A model generated the notes under the pieces. It worked only from the letters and a program-made list of their open reading frames with translations. It did not search any database and had not been told where the DNA came from. The position numbers and the translations under genes are program-made. A stretch of DNA of 64,000 nt from Anthopleura xanthogrammica (taxonomy: Eukaryota; Cnidaria; Anthozoa; Actiniaria; Actiniidae): NCBI GenBank assembly GCA_964019055.1, contig OZ025217.1, positions 10,514,255 to 10,578,254 of the forward strand, written 5' to 3'. This document shows positions 1 through 10,700 of the stretch, piece by piece (the first letter of the stretch is position 1; each line of letters begins with the position of its first letter).

Positions 1-160
1 ATGGATTATAAGGTACATGAATTATAAGGTACATGGATTATAAGGTACATGGATTATAAGGTACATGGATTATAAGGTACATGGATTATAAGGTACATGA
101 ATTATAAGGTACATGGATTATAAGGTACATGAATTATAAGGTACATGGATTATAAGGCAA
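1..160. repeat. 16-bp tandem repeat, cut by window edge
   Basis: Ten copies of the unit ATGGATTATAAGGTAC run head to tail from base 1. Some copies read ATGAATT at the start, and the last copy decays into unique sequence. The array probably continues to the left of the window. No coding role is visible. Confidence 0.95.
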
Positions 161-275
161 TTTTCTTTTATTTTCACAGGATCGACAGCAAACAATTGAA
201 ACAATTCAGTATCAATTTTCCAGGACCAAGATATATTGTAGCTTATTTGTTGAGCTTATTGGACATAGCAACAGT

Positions 276-400
276 AACTAAGGCCCAGTTCAAACATCGA
301 TCTTCTCATGAGCCGAACGCATGGAAAACAATAAATAATACTGAAGGCGGTCTTCTTTGATGTCATTTGGTTCCGCTCATGAGAAGTTCGACGCTTTTAC
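276..400. repeat. Short inverted-repeat element
   Basis: Arms at about 294-317 and 370-393 are near reverse complements, built around TCTTCTCATGAGCCGAAC and its complement. A diverged copy of the left half, with the same CCCAGTTCAAAC start and TTTTCTTTGATGTCA end, lies at about 55078-55163 in NCKX intron 2. This points to a dispersed non-autonomous element. No ORF is associated with it. Confidence 0.6.
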
Positions 401-504
401 TCGGCCAAAAGCGAGTCTTTTACCGATACGGCGGCCATCTTGAATTCTATTCTTTTAAGTAAGACATTATGGGATGCTTAGAAGGCAATATATCAGTTGG
501 AAAA

Positions 505-2231
505 TTTGGAGGATCCGATCATCTTTTGGAGGATCCAATCATATCCTGGAAGATCCAATCATATCCTGGAGGATCCGATCACATTTTGGAGGATCCAATC
601 ACATCCTGGAGGATCCAATCATATCCTGGAGTATCCAATCATATCCTGGAGTATCCAATCATATCCTGGAGGATCCAATCACATTTTGGAGGATCCAATC
701 ATATCCTGGAGAATCCAATCTAATCCTGGAGGATCCAATCATATCCTGGAGGATCCAATCTAATCCAGGAAGATCCAATCATATCCTGGAGGATCCAATC
801 ACATTTTGGAGGATCCAATCATATCCTGGAGGATCCAATCTAATCCTGGAGGATCCAATCATATCCTGGAGGATCCAATCTAATCCTTGAGGATCCAATC
901 ATATCCTGGAGGATCCAATCTAATCCTGGAGGATCGAATCATATCCTGGAGGATCCAATCACATTTTGGAGGATCCAATCATATCCTGGAGGATCCAATC
1001 TAATCCTGGAGGATCCAATTATATCCTGGAGGATCCAATTATATCCTGGAGGATCCAATTATATCCTGGAGGATCCAATCATATCCTGGAGGATCCAATC
1101 ATATCCTGGAGGATCCAATCTAATCCCGGAGGATCCACTGATCATATCCTGGAGGATCCAATCTAATCCTGGAGGATCCCATCACATCGTGGAGGATCCA
1201 ATCATATCCTGGATGATCCAATCGTATCCTGGAGGATCCAATCATATTCTGGAGGATCCAATCATGTTCTGGAGGATCCAATCATATCCTGGAGGATCCA
1301 ATCATATTCTGGAGGATCCAATCATATCTTGGAGGATCCAATCACACATTGGAGGATCCAATCATTTCCTGGAAGATCCAATCATATCCTGGAGGATCCG
1401 ATCATATCCTGGAGGATCCAATCTAATCCTGGAGGATCCGATCATATCCTGGAGGATCCAATCTAATCCTGGAGGATCCAATCACATCGTGGAGGATCCA
1501 ATCATATCCTGGAGGATCCAATCACATTTTGGAGGATCCAATCATATCCTGGAGGATCCAATCTAATCCTGGAGGATCCAATAATATCCTGGAGGATCCA
1601 ATCTAATCCTGGAGGATCCAATCATATCCTGGAGGATCCAATCTAATCCTGGAGGATCCAATAATATCCTGGAGGATCCAATCTAATCCTGGAGGATCCA
1701 ATCATATCCTGGAGGATCCAATCTAATCCTGGAGGATCCAATCATATCCTGGAGGATCCAATCTAATCCTGGAGGATCCAATCATATTCTGGAGGATCCA
1801 ATCATATTCTGGAGGATCCAATCATATCCTGGAGGATCCAATCATATCCTGGAGGATCCAATCAGATCTTGGAGGATCCAATCACACATTGGAGGATCCA
1901 ATCATATCCTGGAGGATCCAATCATATCCTGGAGGATCCGATCATATCCTGGAGGATCCAATCTAATCCTGGAGGATCCAATCACATCGTGGAGGATCCA
2001 ATCATATCCTGGAGGATCCAATCGTATCCTGGAGGATCCGATCATATCCTGGAGGATCCAATCGTATCCTGGAGGATCCGATCATATCCTGGAGGATCCA
2101 ATCGTATCCTGGAGGATCCAATCATATCCTGGAGGATCCGATCATATCCTGGAGGATCCAATCGTATCCTGGAGGATCCGATCATATCCTGGAGGATCCA
2201 ATCACATCCTAGAGGATCCAATCACATCCTG
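505..2231. repeat. 20-bp minisatellite with a GGATCC in most units
   Basis: About 86 copies of a 20-bp unit close to GGATCCAATCATATCCTGGA fill 1.7 kb. Most units carry the palindrome GGATCC. Variants (TCTAATCC, TCACATTT, TCATATTC, TCGTATCC) recur in blocks, and stretches alternate two variants as a 40-bp higher-order unit. Twenty is not a multiple of 3, so the same repeat reads open in all forward frames. The resulting ORFs are repeat artefacts, not genes. Confidence 0.97.
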
Positions 2232-3339
2232 TAATGGACTATAAAGGGATGTTCCGCCTGAAAGGGGTACCTTTTTCGGGCCCCAGGTGTAGAAAAGGGG
2301 TGGGAATTTGTGAGTTTTTGTATGCTTTTCTTCAGAGGTATATAAAAGGGGTATCTTTTTTGCTAAAATTTGGTATATAAAAGGGTAGGGGGTCGAGAGT
2401 CCGGGTGGAGCATCCCCGTATGAAACGACCGAAGGTACCCCCCCCCCCCCCCATTGACAAATTTACAGACGTTTTTATGTCAGGGGATACGATATACGTC
2501 TAGCCTCAGTCCCAACTAGTAACCACCATTAAATGCACTTATTTTTAATTTGATTTGAGTTTTATTGGATTCAAAGAAGCAGAGAAGCAATCACTTGAAT
2601 ATTCATGGCTTGCATGCAAACCTCAGTGCTAAATAAAATATAAATGTAAAAAAATACACAACAGCTATGTTGTTGGTGCCAACTCAATGACCGAGCGCGT
2701 GCGCGCCTTTCAAATGGCGCGAAAGTTCCCACAACCACAGGAACCTTCATTTGCATAAGTCTCCGAAACAACGTCCTTTCTCAGGGGCGGATCCAGGAAT
2801 TTCTCAGTTCAGGGAGGAATGCTGCGTTCGAAGGGCACGGCACGTGAGAAAAACACCGAACAAAAAAAACGCCGAACAAATTTCTAAGTATTGTATTTCC
2901 ATTGTATCTGCCACAGACTTCCTTTTATAACTAAAGACAGACGTCCTGTTACTAACACGAGGATTCCCCTCCACCTATTCATTCTTACCTCATTTACCTT
3001 CAAAATCGAATGGAAACTAAGAATAGTTTGTTTATGATTGGTATTCAAATGACTTCCCCGAAGCAAGCCGCTCATGTAATTTATTGACTTAGTTCCTTTA
3101 TAAAATCTCTTTATATAAAATAGTAATGTCAATCTACCCGTAAATAGTTGATCCAAGCCCCTAGCCACGCCACTTCGCTCCAAGGTTGACAAAGATAGCT
3201 CCGTCAATGCAAACCCCAATATGAATTTGTTAAGCGAATACTTTTTATTCTCGTAAAACGTACTTTCTTAATTGACAGCATTAAAGTACCGCAAAATCAC
3301 TGTTTAATGATACAATTTGTTTTTTTTATTATATCCACT
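2232..3339. other. Non-coding stretch, no gene seen
   Basis: No conserved ORF was found on either strand. It holds G-rich unique sequence, a run of 15 C at 2438-2452, and at about 2784 the motif GGGGCGGATCCAGGAA, which resembles one end of the CAGGG-terminated element at 48152-48628. The rest is AT-rich. Confidence 0.6.
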
Positions 3340-3530
3340 TTGAAATCACTAGCAAATCCTGTAATCTGATTGGCTCTCAGTAGATTGATTCAAGCACGAA
3401 TCGCACTATTTTGAGTCCGAATCGCATCTTTTTGTCAGCCAATCACAATGCAACACTAGAAAAGGTAACCAATCAGATTACAGGATTGTATGTAATCAGC
3501 CAATCAGATTACAGCAAATAAGGAACATAA
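3340..3530. repeat. Dispersed foldback element rich in CCAAT motifs
   Basis: Inverted arms read AATCCTGTAATCTGATTGG (about 3356-3374) and CCAATCAGATTACAGGATT (about 3469-3487), with a third CCAATCAGATTACAG just beyond. A second copy beginning TTTGAAATCACTAGCAAA lies at 48960-49040. This is probably a MITE-class element. The CCAAT/ATTGG motifs are part of the repeat, so they should not be read as a promoter without further evidence. Confidence 0.7.
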
Positions 3531-3667
3531 AATGTAGCTTTTTTCAAGTTTGACTGGAATTTTTGGTTACAAAAAGAAACAAAATACCGGCTATTTGTGA
3601 ATAAATACTTTTGTATTTATCACAAATTTAGTGTCTATCTAGTATGATTTCAAAATGAATATAATAA

Positions 3668-3814
3668 AGTGATAATTGAACTTCGTGTCGTGCAATTTTG
3701 GTCTGATATCAAACTTGCGATTACAAATCACACTCCCGCTACGCGGTCGTGTGATTTTGTTATCGCGCGTTTGATATCAGACCAAATTGCACTCCACTTA
3801 GTTCAATTACCATT
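3668..3814. repeat. Foldback element
   Basis: The left arm (TAATTGAAC, then TTTGGTCTGATATCAAAC) is mirrored by the right arm (GTTTGATATCAGACCAAA, then GTTCAATTA). The centre is CGCTACGCGG-like. It has the architecture of a non-autonomous palindromic DNA element and could form a long hairpin. Confidence 0.75.
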
Positions 3815-4399
3815 ATAAATCGTCGATAAAGATATAGAAAAACGTGTTAGAAAGACAGGTGCTTTGGCATAATGGACCACCTTCAGGTTAACATCTACCA
3901 TAGCGTAAAATCTGTTAAAATATTTAAGAACGGCCTTTATCCACCAACTGTTGCGTTCTAGGGTTTTAAAATTCGATGTACAATTGTATAAGTAGTGTTG
4001 GCGTAATTCCTCGCAACGGTTAGTTGAACCATAGACGAGCCAACGAGCACGTCTCATAACACACGTCATCATGCAGGAAGTTACGCTCAACTCTATTGGG
4101 TGATAGTAAACAGGTCAAGGTCGGTCAATAAGAGATTTCATAAGCTACCACGATGCGATATTGTACTTTCAGTTCATCAGTACACGAGACAGTATACCAG
4201 TTTGTTTTGCTTGTGAAAAGACAGAGCGAAACCAAAATATCGGAAAAAAGGCGTCACTCAAGTTATTGTCTGGCGTTACTTACAGGGCTATAAAACAATT
4301 GATTTGATTGGATGTTCAAACAAAAGGCAATCTAAAGGTGCTGATAGTAGGTGTTATGTGATTGGTCGTGGGCCGAGGAGTCGTCGACTGACCCGAGAT

Positions 4400-4706
4400 A
4401 CATTGTCTGCTTCTCTCCCGTTATTTTGCAGCTTACAGATTTTCTGCAAGATTCACTGCGTTACGCCGAAAAAAATCAATTCTTTTTACAGCCGCGTTGT
4501 TTTTCGAGACCCAACACTATTCATTAAGCTTTGACCTATCGTTTATTGAAGTTCAGAGCTGTTTTTCGTGGAGTTTTAAGCAGTGGTCCGTGAATGGTAA
4601 TCAAGTCTTTGAACAAGACATGAGCACTTCGTAGGACAGGAGACGCACTATCGCTTTTGCATTTAAACCAATTATTTAATACATGGTGGCTTGAACGACA
4701 CAAAAT
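4400..4706 (+). promoter_or_regulatory. ARNT upstream region with possible uORFs
   Basis: This is the segment just before the ARNT start codon. Three upstream ATGs open very short frames that all stop before the main ATG: about 4593 (10 codons including stop), 4620-4634 (5 codons) and 4683-4694 (4 codons). If the transcript starts upstream of them they would be uORFs. No TATA box or firm initiator is visible, so the transcription start is unknown. Confidence 0.35.
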
Positions 4707-7700
4707 ATGGATCCTACGGAGAGTTTTGTGTTTCCTGGAGGAGTTGGTGATGGTATGGATGAGTGTAAGTAGAAATTCTCCTGGGCTTCTGGGTCGAGGT
4801 CGTAGCGACAACGAAAGATGGTACACACGTCTAGACCCAAATACAACTCGATTGAGAACATCTTATCTGTTTATATTTTGCAGATGAGAACGACTCCTCC
4901 GATAAATCCTCACATGGAAGGTTAAGGAAGCGTAAAAGCAACGTTTCATTACTTATGAAAGAGTAAGTATCAAGTATTTTGGGTTAAACGTGTTGTGGTT
5001 CGATGGAGTCGCAAGATAGGTCCGCAAGATATCTTCCCTCCTTGTTTCACTACAAATTTTGGCTTTGCTTCTTCCGTTCAGCGCTTAGACTTGCTATAAT
5101 AAAACTACTAACCCTACCAACTCTTCTTTACAGCGAGGAATCGGATGACGATGATTCTGAAAAGCAAGAAAGCAAAATTTCCAGGTAAAAAAGCACACTA
5201 ACCGAGACATTGTTTGTGTTAAGCGCTGAAAATCATGTTCAACGTAGCGGGGATTAAAACCTCTGCTTTTTAATATAATTCCTCGTTATACATATTCTTT
5301 TTCCCATTAAACAAGAAGAAAAAATATCCTTCTTCTAACTATCTGGATTAGGTTGAAGTTCAAGGTTTTTTAAATGCAAATTTAGGTATTTTTGGACGAT
5401 AGTCGTTGAAGTGGAGTTTGTTTACGAGAGATTTTAGAACCCCTGTATTGCTAAACCCCATGGAATATATTTAAAATACTCGTGAACCTTCATTATAAAA
5501 ATACGTATTACAGCCTGTAAACATAATTCCAAAACTAAGATCCTTTCAATAATATGGCCACTCTTTCCCAAACACAACAAGCTAATACCACTGTTTTGTA
5601 ATAACCTCAGATTACAAATTGTATTTTTTTGCTAGACAAAGTGGTGATCCTGATAACATTAAGGATAAATTTGCAAGGTAAGTCTTTACGTTTTACCATA
5701 TTTCCTCATGAGATGGTTGGATAATATTAAGCCACTTTGATGGAGCTTCAGGTTGATGTTCATTGATGTACATATTTGATGTAAAGAACACTTCAAATTT
5801 TGACAATGTTTACTAGACCATTTACGATATTTTACTTTAGTTATATTCCTCATATTGTCTATCCTCAAATATGATTATTTTTAAAGCAATTGTTTTGACA
5901 AAATGTTAAAAAATCTCAGATTTATTGATGAACGTCTTACAGGAAACAGATGTTTTTTTAAGCTAAAAAAACTATCTGTGTCTAGTTCATAAAGTAGATC
6001 TTTAAACCTTGCTTTATATCTACATTTCCTGGGGTTTTTGTTCACTAAGATATCATTGAAAGCAAAGCATTAAGAGGTGTTTGAAAGAGCATTTTTTATT
6101 GGCATCTCAAGACATCTCATTCCAGGAAATTATAGTTCCTCTGGGGTGTATTGTGTTATGGACCACATAGAAACATAAATTTACATACACCTATAAACGA
6201 TCTGATTGTTTAAAGAAAATTATTTAGATCATCTAGATTCCAACATTTTAAATTCATAATAATGTATTCTTGAAATATACTCAATGCATTTGCCTATTTT
6301 TCAAAGCTCGGCGATAGAACTGGAAAAGGACCAGACTTACTGGACCTCATCGTACCTCCAGTACCGCTTGAATTGTCACACTTGATGTCTTAGGACAATT
6401 CATTCCTATTGTTAAGTTTTTTTGTACATTTGAATTAATTTTGTTGTCTGACATCTCAAAATTAATTTTGCTCATAAATCTCATGTTTGTCAATATTACC
6501 TCGTACACTTTTTCCAAACCATTGTACATATTTTCAACATTCTTATTCCCTGGTAACAAAACCAACACCTTGGTTCAAACCACATAAAATGCTTTTTGTT
6601 TGATATATAATTGAGGTGCATATTTTTAATACCTATTGTTTGGGGGCAAGCTCCACTAAAATGACTCTGTTATTAGCTACGAAACTTTCGCATAATGAAA
6701 ATTTCAAAATATTAAGACATATGATTATCTTTATTGCTGTTATTTGAACTGAACTCTAGATCTTGTGTCTGGCTTGGAATCGAGTGTTTGTCTATCAAAT
6801 GCAAACTACCTACTTCAAACTCGGGATTAAATGATATTTTTATTACCTTTTTTGCTGTTTTGACTCTTAAAACTGATTGAAATTAAAAACTGGGAAGAAC
6901 TTTATGACTAATTATGATACCCAGACTTGACTTGCAAAATAATCATCTTTCCAAGTGGTTCTAGTATTTCCAATGTGAAAGTAACTTAATGAGCTAGAAC
7001 TAGAATTGATCTGACCAGAGATAGTAGATTATATTGTCAGATATCTATTATCAGATGTACAGGAGTAAGGCTGGTTTTAGGTGGTTCTAGTATTTCCACT
7101 ATTAAATTAACTTAATGAGCTAGATCTAAAACTGATCTGACAAGAGACAGTAGATTTTTTGTTAGATATCTAATATAAAATGTACCTGTAGGAGTATGGG
7201 TTTAGGTCTAAAGCTTTCATATACGAGATAAAGTCCTTTATCTTCCAACTCCATGCTTTGGTATTGTAGTTCATGTTGTAATTATGTTCAAGACACCTGG
7301 TGTACTGTACAGAGAATTTTTCTCTTTTCAGTAACAATGGCTTTAATCCTAAATTTCTTTATGTTTGACACCAGTCTGGTTCAGTAAAAATTGACTGCCT
7401 ATGACGCTTTGTTATCAGTATTATATTATAAAACCATATAGTTGGTTGAATTTAAGTGTTTTGGTCATATGCAGTTTCTGGAACGATTTTTAGATTTACT
7501 CCCTTGCTCTTTTCAAAATATCACTTTCTCTTGCAGTGTTGATTCAATTAAATTTGCACACCATAGAATATGAATTTCTTGAGATTTCATACCTAGTAAC
7601 ATTCTAATCCAATCCAACAGCTTTATTACTGTTACTATCATATTTTGTGTTTCAAAAGAACATCTAAAATAAAATGCTTGGGTTAAAACACACTTGTGAG

Positions 7701-10700
7701 TCAGCCATTAAGGAATAGAAATAAACCTGCTATCAGAATTCATTGCTTTAAATAGAAAGCAAATAGAAAGCAGGTTGAAATGTCTGATAAGCTGTAAACT
7801 TGTGGTCCTCCAAGCTGTATCATTATGTACTGTACTTGTGATCTAAACCATATGGCTCTCATTAACTTGAAACGTCACAAGTTAAACAATATTAGGTGTC
7901 TCCTATTGTAATATTTATTTTCAAAAATAAGTCAATGGCAGTTAAAATATTCCAATGCACATGTGGTTAGTCCATAGTGCATTTTTAAGTCTAGGAAAAC
8001 AATATCTCTAACAATAGTACAAACCCTCAATCCAATGTAATTCAATAACGGCTGTTAATCCTATTACACTGTACATACATGTCAGGTGTGTTTGGTATTG
8101 TCCAGATTCTGTCCAGACAATTGTATGAAATACCTGCTATCGAAATACATTTTCCAGACATACCAGTAAATTCTGGTGGTCAAATGTCAATAGGTTCTTC
8201 ATATAATTTAGTTGTGTCCTGGTATTTAATACTTATAATTTGGATCTCTTCATTTTGTGGCTCTAAAAAGTTTTATTGCCTGTACATTCCAGTAACAAAA
8301 ATATACAAATTACTGGTCATTTTGTCATTTTTTGTACAGTAATTAAAAGTTTTCTTGATGGAGCTGTTGCGTAATATATGTGGTTAAAAGCTAAGAAAGC
8401 TGATTATAGATTTGTAGTTGATTATTATTGCTACTAGTTGCATATGTTTTTTTGACAAATTACTCACAAGATTAAAGAAAATTATTTTACATATACTACA
8501 ACCATTCTTTTTCAAATTGAAATTCTGTCTACAAATTTATAGACAATACATTTCAAGGTTATTCAAGGTCTCCGTAGTGAATAAGCCTTGTTTTTGGAAG
8601 CCCTTGTTCAGGGCTTGAAATAACAGCAGTGGAAAATGTCCAGCCAGAATTGGAACTTGTCCAGTCAAATCTTTGCCTTACTAGCTTTTTTGACCAGTAA
8701 CATTAGTCAGAAATGGGTTATGAAGAAGCTTAAACTAATTTACCAGTCATCATGACCAGTGACTGACTTGCTGTTATTTCAAGCCCAGTTGTGTTCCCAA
8801 TGTTGAGGTGCTACCAATGTTTTCTCAATGTTGGTGAGCAACAGCTTGCCCTACAACCATTAATTTTGATAACAATTCTTATGAATTTGGCAATCTTTTG
8901 TCTTAACTTGGGTTTGATAACCAGCGCTAATTTGCAGGCTTGTATACGAATAAAACTAAGTGAAGAGAAAGATAAATATTAAATAAGAATAAATAACAAG
9001 AAATTGATATTATATACATATATTGTTCATTATTATTACAGAGAAAATCACAGTGAAATTGAACGCAGAAGAAGAAACAAAATGAATGCGTACATCAACG
9101 AGTTGTCAGATATGGTACCATCTTGTACTGGACTGGCCAGGAAACCAGACAAATTAACAGTCCTGAGAATGGCAGTAAATTACATGAAGACACTCAGAGG
9201 TACGCACATTCAAAATACTCTGAAAGGGATACAGGGGTGGATCCAAGGGGCATGTGGTTGGGTGGTTTGTCAAAATCCCAAAACTAGAGTTAAGTCAAGT
9301 AACAACCATGGACCCTCTACTTAGCGAATATTCCACACAAAAGTGTATCCGATCAAAGTGTTGTTTTGAGTCCAACAAAAATACATATGTTGAACCCCCT
9401 GGATCCTTGGTGAGATGAAGTTCAAAGCCTGAACAAGCACACAAAGTAACCTGGTGTACATGCACCAAAAATTGCTTCTCCCTATCCTTTTTCACTTGAA
9501 ATTGAACACATCCTTCCTAAAATAGAACTCTTTACCTTGGCTGTAATGTTTTTGCAGACCTTGTGTCATTCCCTAGAGTATAATTTCTTTGTTTGACTTT
9601 TACACATGAGAAGACACATGAGAAGACATGTGAATATGCAAATATGGATACAACTCAAACAAAGTTGTAATCTTACTTGTATTCTCAAGAGAATGACACA
9701 TGGTCTGAAATTGAAAAAAATTACACCTAAGGTAAAGGGGTCTATTCTGGGACTACAAAGACATGAGGAGTAGGGTGCTTTAACCTTCCCCGCTTTTAAT
9801 TACAGTAATACCTACTAACTTTTCAGTTCTCAGTCTATCTCACCTTAAGTCTTATATATATGAGTCTCCTATTTTTTAAATCTCAGCCCCCCTCCCCCCA
9901 CATTTTCAAAGGTGCTATGTAGTCATTGACAATTCTTCTTGACTCCCCCCCCCCCCCTCTAAAATGTTTTAAAAAGGTCTCTATCATTGCATGCTCACTG
10001 TTCATCTCGCATCAATGCAAAGGCAGGGCTACCTTTCAAGATGGCGCAGGAAACTTTGAAGGGGACTATTGTCTTGAATTTTTCACTCCCATATTTGTAT
10101 ATATATGTTTTTGTATCTTTATCTTTTGAAATACATATCATATATGATCAATTATAATTACTGTTATTCTTTATTTTCTAGAAAACCCAGCTAACCCAAT
10201 AACATATATTTATAATGTTCAGAAAATCTTAATTCTCGTGAAAGAACCTTTAGTTATTTTTAGTTGATACTTGATTTGTTATTCTTTAGAGACGCCAAAA
10301 GAAGAAAGATTAGGTAAAGATTATTTTCAAAATCTTTTGAACAATAAAATCAGTGAACATCCTTAGATAGTATCCAAGGGATATCTAGCTGTCACTCATG
10401 TCTTTGCCCCTACTAGAGACATATTTACAGTTAAAGATGTAAATATTTTGTTTGTGCCAAGGTAATTTTCTTGGAAAACATTTCCAAGCTCCTGCCAGGA
10501 TTTAAACCCACAACTTTTAGGTTACTAGCTGACGCTCTAACCAATGGAGCTACAGGAACTCATGTTAGCTAGCTAGGTATATGATGGTATTTAACCAGGT
10601 CATTTAGGAGGTACACTGTACAACTTTAATTAATTCCAAGCAAAGTGAAAGAGAAAGAACATCAAGAACATCATAAGATTAATTAAAGTCTTTTAGAAGC

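Noticed and set aside
469..2234. Several long forward ORFs of a repeating ILEDPIISWRIQSYPGGSN peptide
   Set aside because: They are the translation of the 20-bp minisatellite, are open in all three forward frames, and have no start or splice context.
10487..10566. Functional tRNA gene
   Set aside because: A and B boxes are present on the - strand but no clean acceptor stem or full cloverleaf could be drawn, so it is listed as a SINE or relic.
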